From positions 1-64,000 of the forward strand of contig QANT01005630.1 of NCBI GenBank assembly GCA_003254885.1: a stretch of 64,000 nucleotides of DNA, read 5' to 3'. The notes under the pieces were generated by a model. That model was not told the origin of the DNA and searched no databases. It saw nothing but the letters and a program-made list of their open reading frames with translations. A program made the translations under genes and the position numbers. This DNA is from Purshia tridentata (lineage: Eukaryota; Streptophyta; Magnoliopsida; Rosales; Rosaceae). Positions 9,401 to 21,705 of this stretch are shown here, piece by piece. Position 1 is the first letter of the stretch. The number at the start of each line of letters is the position of its first letter.

Positions 9401-11156
9401 GCAGCAAGCTCATCTTCCTCCGGGTTATTTCTCTGAGGAGCTGGTCGGGTTGGTTGCCTACCTACTGGGGCATTTACATATACAGGAGCTGCAGGAGCAG
9501 TTGTGGCTGGCTGGAGAAGCTCCTCCTCCAGATCAGCTCCTTCCAATTCTTCAAGCTCTGCTTCCAGTTCATCCTACAAAAGTAAAATTGAATAATTTGA
9601 ACTATTGAATTGAAGAAACACACTGAATGAAATGTAAGAACTAAGAAGTTGCAAAGACAATACTTCATCAAAATCAGCTGCTGCACCAACAGGTGCCGAT
9701 AATGCCTCCTGAATCTGTTTCATGCTTTCAGTTTGGTCATTGATCTCATCCATTGTTTTCTCCAAATCATCGATGTTCCTGTATGAAAAGGCCAAATTGA
9801 GATGCACTAAGCAGAACAAAGTGATATGGAAATGAAATGCTTCATTTGAAAGGAAGTCTAAAGATATGATACAAATGAAGCAGTATTGCTAGAAAGTGAC
9901 TGTAGAGTAATTTAAGCCTGATTTTGCAGAGGATGCTATAGTTGATCTGAATTCAAATTTGGACCATGGATACTATAAATTTTATAGAATGCAGTTCAAA
10001 AGCAACTTACGTTGCCTTATTCATGGACTTCATTGCAGTGTTTCCACTTCTCAATGCATCAACGGTTTCTGTTGTAGCATTTGCACTTTCCAGCATTATC
10101 ATCTAAACCCCCAAAATAAAATAGGTCTTCAGGCTAAACTCTCAACACATGGAACTTCATTAGAATTTAAAACAGTATAACAGTACCTGATCATGAATGC
10201 GCAATTGGAAATTTCCAAGTTGTTCAATTTGCTGTTCGTAAAGCCTCTTCCTCTTTAAACACTTAATTGCCGCTGTACAACAGAAATAAGGTATGCTAAT
10301 TTAATAAAATTGGAAACAAAAAAATGATAGGTTTGCACAATCTGGCTATAAAAAAGTCTCACAGGTACAGTCATTTGCTTTTTAACCTACAGAATTACTC
10401 GAGGGAATCTATCATGATCATGAGCCACTACCAGTAAACAGACTTGACCAGCCAATAAATAACTCCATTTGTTTTTCCGTAGTGTTTCACATATCAATCC
10501 ACTAACAATTGCAAAACAAGCATTATGGAAAGATAATAATCCATAAACTAATATCCCAAATGTGCAATATGCTTTTCCAAGTGGGTAGGTCAGAAAAGGA
10601 ACCAACAAAATTGACAAGAAGACCCTTTTCAGATCCTATTCAAGACATATTCATATGATATGATATCATTTCCACAACAAAGCCAAAATTCCCCATAAGC
10701 AAAGTATAAACGAAAAAAAGGACATGTAGGGGTCTTACCATTTCGGTTTCGTGCTTGAGTAAAATGTCTAGCCTTCTCAACCTCTGCAGCTGCCTTCTTC
10801 GCAAGCAATTTCTCCTTTTTCTCTAGCATCTCAAGTGTCTGCACAATTTTAAAACAAAAACTTAGCAGATAAACAGGGGTTTATGAAAAAATATATATTA
10901 TGGCATACGATTATATTAGTCATAAATCACTCAATTAGGACCGTATCTGATTGGACAAGGCAGTTCCTTGATTAATTAATTCCCAGGAGAATAAAATATG
11001 TTAATTTGAAGATTTCTGAAACTATTTTCCACCAAAACAAACAAGATTTAAGAAGGAAAAAACACAAAACAAAAATGATACCTCATTTAATTTGTGTATC
11101 GATGCCAGGGGATTCGCTTCCTGCTTATTAGCTTTCCTAAACACTCGGTTGAACAT
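9376..11156 (-). CDS. ESCRT-III subunit VPS32 / SNF7 (CHMP4-like)
   Basis: Six coding exons: 11156-11082, 10838-10739, 10272-10187, 10102-10011, 9778-9664 and 9573-9376, total 221 residues as expected for plant VPS32. SNF7 proteins polymerise on endosomal membranes to form multivesicular bodies. Visible features: basic N-terminal helix (MFNRVFRKANKQ), long charged coiled-coil helices (TLEMLEKKEKLLAKKAAAEV), the acidic C-terminal half (DELEAELEELEGADLEEELL), a Pro/Ala linker, and a terminal MIM1-like helix (EEDELAALQAEMAL) that binds VPS4. No lesion is seen. A TATA-like site at 11425-11434 and an acceptor near 11204 suggest a leader intron. It is divergent from the epsin gene. Confidence 0.96.
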
Positions 11157-11948
11157 TTTTGCTTTGATTTGTCTTCAGAAGGAGAAAAGCAAAATACTTG
11201 CCCTGCAACGAAATCAAACATATTGATCAGAGACTTCGACCCAAAGGTGGAAATATATGACTGAATAAAAAAAAGGGTCAAATTATGAAGCTTTGCAATA
11301 AAAAAAAATAAAGAAAAGAGACTGACAAAATTGAAACCGTGTTTTCGAGATTGGATAGAAAGATCAGAAACGAAGGTTGGACTGGTAAAGACTAAAGAAT
11401 AAAGTAAACGTTGGTAACTTGGCACTATATATAGTTAAATACTTAAAGAGAAAGGGAGGGAGACATATCTAACCGGCTGTGAGTAAATGTACTGTGACAG
11501 ACAAATAGTAGGATTTGTTTGCTTTATGAAGAAGGGGACCGGCGGTTAGTTAGCAAATGGCGTTCAGGAACCAGCCGCTAAGCTTAAACGGCCCAACAGG
11601 CCCACTACAAGCCCAATATATTTAAAACGGGACTGGGCCTCAATAAAATAACCGCGAGCCTTGTTGGCTTTACCGGTAATACCCCTCCCTCTCTATCTGT
11701 AAGAGATTTAAAACAAGAAGCCAGCAACTGATTACGTCTCTCTCCTCTGCGACGCAGGCCAAGATCTGAATTGTTGTTTCTACTCAAAGGTGCTTCTTCA
11801 TCTTCTTCTTCTTCATTTCCTGCTTGTATTTATTTAAACATTGACTTCAAATTTCGCAATTCGTTTAGGTCCATCGCAAATTGTTTGTTCCAATCTGATC
11901 ACACATTTCCGAATCTTTTTGTTTCCTTCCAAATTTTGCAGATTCGCC
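11157..11948. promoter_or_regulatory. Shared upstream region of VPS32 (-) and EPSIN1 (+)
   Basis: A 792-base head-to-head intergenic region. A TATA-like CTATATATAG at 11425-11434 suits VPS32. On the epsin side, pyrimidine-rich leader sequence (TCTTCTTCTTCTTC near 11800) precedes an apparent leader just upstream of the ATG at 11949. Whether the promoter is truly bidirectional is inference. Confidence 0.5.
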
Positions 11949-13843
11949 ATGGATTTCATGAAGGTCTTCGATCAGACGGTCCGAGAAATGTCAGCTTCAA
12001 ACCCTTGCAATTGCGATTTACTCAATTTACGCAAATTATTCATTTTTATTAGATACTTATTGAAATTGAGCTCACATTTTTTCCTTATTTTTTAATGTGC
12101 AGAAAGAGGGAGGTGAATCTAAAGGTCTTGAAGGTTCCAGAGATGGAACAGAAGGTAAAACCTTTATTTTCCTGCATAGAAAAACTTTGATGCGTTTAAT
12201 CATTTATTTATACGATTTTTTGAGTTGGAATATTCATTTTGGGACAAAATTATAGATCTGAGCTCGAATTGTTGCAATTCATAGCGGATACAAACACCGA
12301 ACATTGTACCTTACTTTGTTTTCCTCATTAATTGTTGTAGCATTGCACATTTTGCAAAATTAATTCTATCTTTTAGATACATTTGGTCGAAATTCTAGCC
12401 ATATTTTTGGTCTTTTAGCTTTCAGAGGTCACTGGAAAAATTTTTTCTCCAATTATGAAATCCCTGCGTTGATTTGCTTTTTAGTAATCGTCTATACTTT
12501 GCATATACTAGATAAACCGGCCGATATGATTTGTTTTTGTCTCTTTCTCTTGGGCTAAACTGTTGATGATATAATGACTGACACCTGTGTTCAATTTGAG
12601 ATTTTTTTTAGCTTACTCGAATTTGTGTCATTATTGATATACTGTAGGTATTGGATGCAACAGATAGTGAACCTTGGGGCCCTCATGGCACTGCATTGGC
12701 AGAGATCGCACAGGCCACTAAAAAATTGTAACTTTTAACTCCGTTTATCTCCCTTTATTTTATTTTATTTTTGTATTCTTGCTTAAATCTTTCCTGTAGT
12801 ACTAATTTCCAGAATTTAGAAGGAACTTGGCTCTCCTTACTTACACAGACCTGATGAATTTTGTTTTCTTTCAGTTCCGAATGTCAGATGGTTATGAGCG
12901 TTTTGTGGACAAGATTGAGTGAGACGGGCAAAGACTGGCGTCATGTCTATAAGGTATGAATTTAATTGTAACCATTCAAAAATGGTGCTTACAGAGGTTT
13001 TTATATATACTCTATATCCTGACTTTTTTGGGTCATGTGTCTTTTTATGCCTTCAATATTTGAAATCATTTCTGCATCAGGCATTGGCTGTTATAGAATA
13101 TTTGGTATCACATGGATCCGAACGTGCTGTTGATGACATTATAGAACACACTTTCCAGATCTCAGTAAGGACTATTTCTATATCTTCTGCAAAAAGTTGG
13201 TGGATATGAAGCTAAGAATATGGTTGAGTGTGCTCTAACATTCTATTTCTTCTTTTTTGGGTAATGCTGAAGTCGCTCACAAGTTTTGAATTTGTTGAGC
13301 CAAATGGGAAGGATATGGGAATCAATGTGAGGAAGAAGGCAGAAAACATTGTCGCTCTTTTGAATAATAAAGATAAAATACAAGAAGTTAGAAATAAAGC
13401 TGCTGCAAACCGCGACAAGTAAGCTTATTTTCAGGGACTAAATTTGAAAGTTTACTTAAATGTCTTTTAAATCTTTTGATTAGTTTTCATCTTATAAACT
13501 ATTAGCACGTTGCCAACTTTAGGTACTTTGGACTTTCATCTACTGGGATAACATATAAATCTGGCTCAGCGACTTCAGCATTGTATAGTAGTGGCAGCCA
13601 TCAGAGTAGTGACCGCTATGGAGGTCTAAGTGGTACAGGAGCTGGCGATAGGTTCAGGGATCCACATGATGAAGACAAGATTGGGAAGGACAGCTCTAGT
13701 AGGTCACGCCGTGGGGTTATGGGTGAGAATCGAGAGAGCTCCTCAAAGAAGGGCTCAACAAACTATGGCAACAGGTATCTATTCATCACTGATCAAGATA
13801 GGTTTTAAATTCTTTAACTTTTGTGCCTCCGTACTGTTTTATC

Positions 13844-13883
<40 letters not shown>

Positions 13884-13930
13884 TATTAGTATTGATGGTT
13901 CTCATTACTAATGTTCAATTTCGACTACAG

Positions 13931-13980
<50 letters not shown>

Positions 13981-16366
13981 ATGCACAGATGCACACAAAG
14001 AGGGTCTAAGGCACATATATGTTGACCTTATAATTATGTTGCTTTGTGATTTTATTTAACTTCAGGATGCTTTTCTTGCAGGAAGGATCGGGATAATAAA
14101 CTATCCAGTGTGTCAAAGTTATCAAATAATTCAAATGACTCTGTTCCCACTCAGAGCTCAAGTGTTCCTTCAGATGATTATGAGGATGATTTTGATCCAC
14201 GAGGGACTTCTAGTAGTAAGTATATAAGGAATATGTGGTGCAGTTAATTTAGTGTAAGTTAAAAGGAAGTCTTGTGGGTGAACATTGGAAAATGTTTTTT
14301 CATGTATGGTATCTATTATGTATCTCATAGCTACAATCTGGCTGTTTAACCCTTGATTGTCAGGTAATGGTGTGAAGGTAGTGGGATGCTTTTCAAGATT
14401 GTGTGATTGTTAAACTTATTCATGTTTTGAAAATTTGCATGTGCTATAGAAACGCAATACATATTCTGTTGAGTTCTACCCTTTTGTATAAACATTTGCA
14501 TTTTATATGAGCGTCAAGAGTTACACAAATAAAATTACTGTTTGGTGTAATATCATTTTAACAGAATTGTTTTCAATGGTATTGATTATTGAATTTGCAC
14601 TCTTTGTTTTGTTCTTTTAATTATATATATGATTGGATATAATATAACATTATATTGTACTTTTTTTCTCGCAGAAAGTTCAAACCAAGTGGATCTGTTT
14701 GGAGAAAGTTTGATTGGTGACCTCATGGATGCTCCGTCTGTTCCTGAAGAAAAGCCTGGCATGAAGAGCAGTTCATCAGAGGTTGATCTGTTTGCCAATG
14801 CTGATTTTGTATCAGCACCACCCCAGCCAGAAACTGGAGCGTTTGCTGATGCAACTTTTGTATCAGCACCACCCCAAACTGAAGCATTTGTTGATGCAAC
14901 TTTTGTATCAGCACCACCCCAGGCAGCAACTGGAGCAAGTTCTCAAACTCAGGTCAGAAGCATTTACATCTCACTTTTCAGAACATAGCTCATGCACACC
15001 AATTGAAAATTGAGGTAGCCGTTAGAGAGAGTGCTTAGTCATTCATATGTTTTAGTTTTGATATTAGTTTTGCACTCCATTGGTCTGGAATTATCGGGAT
15101 TACATATTTGATGTAGTTGGAGATATTAATTATGAATAGCATTTATATAAATGTATTTCTCATACTTTTATTGTGCTTATCCTAGCAGCATGCTGACAAA
15201 TTGGGCATAGTGCCCCACTTTTTGAAAATTTAGGAGAGCATTTAATGTCAAACATTAACAAAGAGGGGTATGGGTAAAGCATAATCAGCCCCTGATTTTA
15301 GGGGGCTCAGTTTAATTTATACTAACTTAGAAGAAGTTTTGCTTAAGTGTGTAGAAAATATTTTAGTTGTGATTTGAAGGGTTGCGATATATATATTTTT
15401 ATTCCTCAAGCAGCACCTAAACTTATGTGCTAACAAACTAATATTTTGACCAAATGTACAGAATGGTGTTGATCTATTTGCTTCTGCACCAACTTCTTCA
15501 ACAGTTGATCTTTTTGCCCCCACTGATCCAACCATGAAGCCAGAAACCAAGTCTACAAATGCTGCACCAACAAGCTCCAACATTGTTGATCCCTTTGCCA
15601 CTGTTCCACTTAACAATTTTGATGGATCTGATCTCTTGGGGGCATTCACCTCTTATTCTGATTCAACGTCTTCAGAACCTTCTCAAAGTTCTGTCAATGA
15701 TCCCAGTCATAATAATTTGGGTAAAAAATCTTCAGCAGACTCAAAGACTCCACCCAAGAAGGATAGTTTCCAGGTGAAATCTGGCATTTGGGCTGATTCG
15801 CTTAGCCGTGGACTGATTGATCTTAATATATCTGCTCGTAAGTATATCCATTTCAACTAGCATATTACCTTCCATGGCGTAATTTATTTGTTTGTTTGTT
15901 TGTTTGTTTACTTTATGGCAAGGTGTGAGTTGAGATTTAGAAAAAATTGCCCAGGTGGTTTGTATATCTAAAAATGTGAGAAGTGTAGTGTGTTGGTGGT
16001 GTTAAGATTAAGGGTTTCTGTAATCCTAATATGAAATAATTGAATTAAGTGTAGTGTGTATATCGAGTCTAATCATTTTTAATCATTCAGGGAATTGATT
16101 ATACAATTGCATCTTCACTTCATGTTCTTGCAGCCAAGAAGGTGAATCTGGCGGATGTGGGAATTGTGGGTGGATTGAGTGATGGATCAGAAGAGAGGGT
16201 GGTTCAAGGAGGACCCCCAACCTCATATTACATGGGTAGAGCGATGGGTTCAGGGACTGGTCTGGGAAGATCTGGGTTCCCATCTTCACAGGGAATGGGA
16301 GGTGATGACATCTTCTCAAGTCTCAGCGGTGGTCCACAATATCAATATGGTGGTTTCCAAAAGTAA
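11949..16366 (+). CDS. EPSIN1-type clathrin interactor (ENTH domain)
   Basis: Eleven coding exons: 11949-11989, 12103-12154, 12648-12727, 12875-12953, 13081-13164, 13273-13418, 13523-13774, 14082-14215, 14675-14952, 15462-15837 and 16134-16366, total 584 residues. The N-terminal ENTH domain (about 15-145; start [13 protein letters not shown], then EPWGPHG and [18 protein letters not shown]) binds phosphoinositides. The long disordered tail carries repeated DLF motifs (VDLFGES, VDLFAN, VDLFAS, VDLFAP) for adaptor/clathrin contacts and a clathrin-box-like LIDLN. Arabidopsis EPSIN1 works in Golgi-to-vacuole sorting, and this sequence looks like that class rather than EPSIN2/3. The ATG opens the conserved [11 protein letters not shown]. 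No lesion is seen. Its tail contains a three-unit repeat, listed separately. Confidence 0.95.
13845..13979. repeat. Compound microsatellites in an epsin intron
   Basis: Two compound tracts lie in intron 7: (TA)n(CA)n at about 13845-13882 and (CT)n(CA)n at about 13931-13979. Several short frames across them are low-complexity artefacts. Confidence 0.95.
14794..14937 (+). repeat. Three in-frame coding repeats in the epsin tail
   Basis: The units are 51, 45 and about 48 bases, starting at 14794, 14845 and 14890. Each encodes a segment containing FVSAPPQ preceded by (A/V)DATF or NADF. Every unit length is a multiple of three, so copy number can change without a frameshift. Confidence 0.9.
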
Positions 16367-17208
16367 TTTTTCATTTCCACCATTTTTCGCGTCTGCGCAT
16401 TCTTTTTTGCCTGGTCGGCCAAAATATTGAAATCCCTGTCTTTTGGTGTGCTTAGTTTGTTCATACATCCGTCAATGGATGTTGTGATTTGAGGAATGTA
16501 TTGATCATGAGTGAAGATGATTGCTACACTTATTAATATAAATTGCAGTGGATTGCAAACAGCTTCTTGATAAATTCCTCCAAGAGCGAGCGGCAATGTT
16601 CTTTGTGATTGTGCCAAGAGTAAGTTTAACAAATAGAAAAATTAACAGAAAATCTCATTGCCACCGAACAGCTTTTTCTTATACTTCGTGATTTTATCAT
16701 ATTTGGGAATCTTTTATACCTTTTTTATTCATTAGAGATAGAGAGATTTATACTTGAAACTTCATTTAATAAAATTGAGAAAAATATCCCAACAATAGAA
16801 TGTTGAGTCATTTCCCAATAAAATTGAGAGATATAAGTATATTAGATCATATAATAATTTTGTCAAATTAAAATAGAGCCCTCATTTCACACCAAAAAAA
16901 AAAACCCGTAGCATTCAGCCATTTTAGGCCATTGATCAAGGTAAGCCCACCGCGGGCCCCACAATGGCGTTCTCCTTGAACAACCAGAGTATTTATGTTT
17001 TTCTTATACTTTTGTTTTACAATTTATACATGTATCTGCATTACTAGTAACGGAATGTCGAGTCATGTACCAATCGGGAAGATGACTGATTAGTGACCTA
17101 AAACAGAACCCAAACAAGAAAAAAGAAGATGGCAGAATCAAACTCTCAGATATTTTTTTATTTATTTAAAGAGAGGGTTGATCAGGAGTTCAGGAAAACA
17201 TATGTTTT
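16367..17208. other. Tail-to-tail intergenic region, epsin / exonuclease-KH
   Basis: About 840 bases between two stop codons of converging genes. It should hold both 3' untranslated ends. No further gene or repeat was found. Confidence 0.55.
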
Positions 17209-17760
17209 TCAGTACATATCAAGCATCCTTCCCCTTAACATGGCTTCTGCTTTCCTCACCTGCTTCACTGGTCCTATGATGAACACCTACATCAAAACCA
17301 GACAAAATTAAAAGGTATTTGAGCATGTACTACTGAAACTGTTCCAATTTGTTTTTTTCTTCAAGGTCCATATATTGGCTGAACGCCAGCCTGAAATTGT
17401 TACCAAATTCGGCCAATTTTATGCATCTAGTTGCTGACTTACAAAACCAAGTATTAAAGCACAATTAACAACAAAAAGGATTCGACTGGTCAAAAAAACA
17501 ACAAAAGGATTCGAACTCACTATTCAGAAGCAACTGGAAAAAGACAACCCAGAAGGGTTAAAATACTTGAAAATTTTGATTGAGGTAAAAGCCTAGCCAC
17601 TTTGATGAATTTTATGCATCTACGGTAAAACTTTATACAAAATTAATGGACTGACCTTGTCTGGTGGGCCCTTATCACCTCCAATGAGAATTTCCGCACT
17701 GTAAAATTTTAGAATTAAAGAAATAATTAGTAGGGCTGCTTTTCATAGACAAATACACAC

Positions 17761-17802
<42 letters not shown>

Positions 17803-20800
17803 ATACTTGCAAGACTCTTTAATTGATAAAATGGAAGCTCCTCTCCTCCCAATAACACGTCCCATCTTTCCTGGGGGAACATCAAGAACTGAAAGAATTT
17901 CTTCCTCGGGAGCATTGCCATCCACTATTAGGTTATCTGCAACAAGAAATAACATCTGAATTAGTATTCAATTGAATGTGCACTGTACAGTACTTTTATG
18001 CGCATTCAAACAGAGACCACTTGCTGTAAGTATATTAAGGAAGCACTCATCCATCCTTAATGGTTTAATGTCATATATAAACAGAACGCGTAACAAGATT
18101 AGCAAGCTAAAAATTTAGTTGGATGATTCTATTCAGTCAAATATTAGCATTACAAAGATTGATGGTTGACATGCACATAATGCATAGTGGCAGTATAATT
18201 GAACTTAAGAGCCGAGAATTCAAGACCTGGAATAGTGGGGAGAGATGGCCAGTCAGCAAAATTATTATTGTTGATGCAAAAACATCGACAATAGAGAGCA
18301 CCACGAACTGCAAGATACCATAATGACTGCTGATTCAGTTTATCCATCATCTTGTGATAGATATACAGAAGAAAGCGGACATCATCTGCAGCTGCACGGA
18401 CCATCTGTTCAGATAGAGGTCTGTATATCCAAAAGTTGGGGTCCTGTATGTTGCATGTAAAATAAATGTCACTTGATCGAAGACTGTAGTCAAAAAAACG
18501 CAATATGACTATTGCATTAAACCTATCTAACAACAAATATATCTAAAACCATTAGACAGGTGCAAAGCAGATACGAATCAAAAAAATATACAAATTGAAA
18601 TCATATGGTTAATGCTCTGCTGATAATCCTCAAGTGTAAAACCACTATAGGATGACCTATTTTTCATCAGGTTGTCTCATACTCATTTCCCCGTATACTA
18701 CCAGTCTACACCACAGAGTTAAACCTTCAATGCATTTTATAAAGAAATCTAGTATGGTATCAGCTCCCAAATTGTTTTATGTAGAAAATCAAGACAGAGA
18801 AAAAGAAAAAGAAAAAATACAGAACAATTATTAAGATGTTGAAACTAACCTGCCGAAGGAGGAAACGAACTTCTTCCTTCTCAAGATAAGATATCCCTGC
18901 ATTCAATTTCAAACTCTCAAGGTGAAAACTGAAGTCCTAGTGAACAGATAAGAATTTAATAATCCATGCACCATGCCTCCATGTCTAACAAGTCATCCAG
19001 AATACTTTTGCAACATAAAAATACTTGGAAAGTCATCCATAAAATACTTCAAAGTTGATCTTTTAAAGAAATTTTCACAAAGGTTGATTTGAAACTATTA
19101 GAAAAGCATCAGTTAATTTCATAAAATCAATTTAATCCAAACATTAAGAAATATGACCAGAAACAGAAAATTCAAATGGATACCACGAAAATATAGTACC
19201 ACAATAGCATGGATCAGCAAGGAGACCAACGAATGATATATAATCATCTGGCAATCTTTTACGTCCTTCTTGCTCCTCTATCAGCGAATAAGCAATCTGA
19301 ATGCCAAAAGGGAAATTTTAAATCACTTAGCATGAGAGTATTTTCTCAAAATCAATAATATATTACATCTCTAACTACCATCATGGCTAACAAGAAAATA
19401 AAGATAGAGGTGGAGCTCCAAGTACAAATCATGTTCACCATAGGACTGGACCAAAGATAAACCACATGTTTATAAAAGTAAAAGATTGATGAGACACACA
19501 AAGGTAGATTTCAGAAGTCAATGAAGCACCATTATCAGGTCAACCCTCATTACAAGTAGTTACTAAGTAATACCAAGACCACCAAAGGTACATATCACAA
19601 AAGGTTGGGTTCAAACAATAAAAGACAAGACAAGTCTAGAAATGTATTTCTATGCTATCTCTATGTCATTCTACATAAAGTCACTACGGATAGCTCCCCA
19701 AATGCAAGATTTTGACTTAGTCCCTATGGATCAAACTTTCCCCTCCATCTAAAGAGGGAAAAGATAACAAAATTTTCCTTTTGTTATGTTTAACATAATT
19801 AAATGTCCAATTTCAGCTTATAAAAGACATCTAAAAAGATATTACAAATCGTCAACAATCCATAAAAAGGTTCTGGCCAGTGATAAAGGATGCTCACCTG
19901 GGTATCCACAACATTGTTCAACTTGATGCCAAACTGAAAATACAAGGCCTATAAAACAGGACAAAATTCAATAATGGCAAGAGAGTGTCATTCTACAAGA
20001 AGGTACATGCTGGGATCCTCACCTCGCTATCTCGTTTGCAATCGTGAATAACCTTTGTGATGTGGCTAGACTCAAGTGCAGGCTTACAGGCTCTGATAAG
20101 CATCTCCCCTCCCTGAATGGCATCAACCAGATATATAGCATCTGGAAATGCAAGCTGACATAAAGAAAACACTTCTGTATAATATCAAACAAGAACCCGA
20201 GATGGGTAGCATAAAAATCATAATAAAAACCCATATAAGTGAGAATGCCTTCATTTTTTATTTAGATGAATAAAAATACAAGCTAATATGCATGAAGCTC
20301 AGTCGGAAAACAAAACAACAACCAATTTGATAAGCAATGAAGATTTACTGCTCTATTTTTTTGGGTAATGCTTGAGATTGGTTAGAAAGACACATCTAAT
20401 GAATGAGATTGGTTAGACCTAAACATGGAGCTGAACAAATATTCATAACAAGTACAGAGAAAGCATAATTTCTACGCCTAAACCATAATCCATTAGTAGC
20501 ATACCTGCATGATACAGAGTGTCCCATTTCGACACAGGTCAACTCCCTCACAATCAAACCCAATCACCAATTGCCTGTCAGCTGATGGCTCCAGAAACTC
20601 AGCAGGAAGCTGAGATGCATGAGTGACAATATGAATAGGAACCAGTGGCAACTGGGTTTCATAATACAGGGGTTTCTCACCTGAAACATACACAACGTAA
20701 AAACCCAGGTTAATTGAACACAGTAGACGCTCCAGAACTCAATGTATGCAAGGGTTTCTCACCTGCATACATATACATATACCGAAATGAATCGGATTCT

Positions 20801-21059
20801 GATACTAAAACGTTGGATGTTTCAATTACTGGGATGCACAGAATATAAACGATCCACGGTTCAACATTCAACATAATCTTTTCTATTTCCCCCACATTTT
20901 CCCAGTAACCAAACAGAGCCCAAACGAAGGAAATATAAAAATCAAAGGGTACATACGAAGTTTTTAAAACAAAGAAAATTGGATCGGATGGGAAAAATAC
21001 CCACCTGGGTCTGGCGATAGAGGAACGTGTGTCTGATAAGGAGAAGGTAAAGATGCCAT
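17209..21059 (-). CDS. 3'-5' exonuclease (RNase D-like) plus KH-domain protein
   Basis: Ten coding exons: 21059-21005, 20680-20505, 20154-20023, 19948-19898, 19296-19200, 18896-18850, 18443-18227, 17936-17807, 17698-17656 and 17286-17209, total 341 residues. The DEDD-type exonuclease fold comes first: motif I VIGFDCEGVDL, motif II HDCKRDSEAL, motif III AADDVRFLLYIY. A C-terminal KH domain follows, with the GxxG loop in GRVIGRRGASI. The same order occurs in a known plant family (Arabidopsis At2g25910-type), of poorly defined RNA-processing role. RNA binding plus 3' trimming is the reasonable inference. The start ATG sits exactly at the edge of a duplicated repeat block. A second acceptor-like copy of the exon 2 start lies near 20763. 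Confidence 0.9.
17765..17800. repeat. (AG)18 microsatellite beside a splice donor
   Basis: An uninterrupted 36-base AG run. On the transcribed minus strand it is a CT run beginning at intron position +7, directly after the donor GTATTA of intron 8 of the exonuclease/KH gene. That intron is only 108 bases long, so the tract makes up a third of it. Confidence 0.95.
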
Positions 21060-21705
21060 GTGATCGGACCATCCACGCCCTCTGTAAGACTGGAACCAAC
21101 CTTCACTTCATACAGTCTTCACAGTACTATTGTTACATCCGTTTCTTTTATTTTTCTTCCTTTTTATCCAATAATTTCTCAAGCCGGGCTTTTCTTTATG
21201 TTTTTATTTATATTTTTATCTTTTATCTTTTATTTTTTATTTTTATAGAGAGACTGACAGTCCATTACGATATCCAATTAGTCATTACAATACCTGACGA
21301 GCCTTCATGATACGTGACAAACGTTACAATATTCGACAGGCATTACGATTTCCGACAAGTGTTACAATACTTGACAAACGTTACGATATCATGTGATAAG
21401 TCTATTCACGCTCTCTAAAAGACCGGAACCAACCTTCAATTCGTGATAAAATTGTTACATCAATTCCTTTTATTTTTCTTCCTTTTTATGCAATAATTTC
21501 TCAAGCTTGGCTTTTCTTTTTGTTTTTATTTATATGTTCATCTTCATATTTATAGGGAAGTCGACAAGCCATTACGATATTCGATGAGCCATTATTACAA
21601 TATTCGACTAGCATTACGATTCCTAACAAGCATTGATACCCAACAAGCGTTACAATACATGACAAGCTGTTACGACATCTGATCCATTGTGACGTTGTCT
21701 TTCCA
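21057..21705. repeat. Two-unit higher-order repeat with ~20-bp minisatellite
   Basis: Two units of about 310-335 bases, beginning CATGTGATCGG at 21057 and CATGTGATAAG at 21393. Each has a roughly 170-base block (shared strings include GGAACCAACCTTCA and TTTTATTTTTCTTCC), followed by six or seven degenerate units of about 20 bases on the pattern CATTACGATATTCGACAAG. The units differ by many substitutions, so the duplication is old. The left end touches the start codon of the exonuclease/KH gene. Confidence 0.88.

Noticed and set aside
13630-14059. Frames spanning the epsin intron microsatellites
   Set aside because: They run out of exon 7 into TA/CA repeats. The exon chain with GT..AG sites explains the region better.
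17500-17520. GGATTCGAACTC, resembling a tRNA T-arm
   Set aside because: No acceptor, D or anticodon arms could be folded around it on either strand. The same holds for GGTTCGAACCC near 50443.
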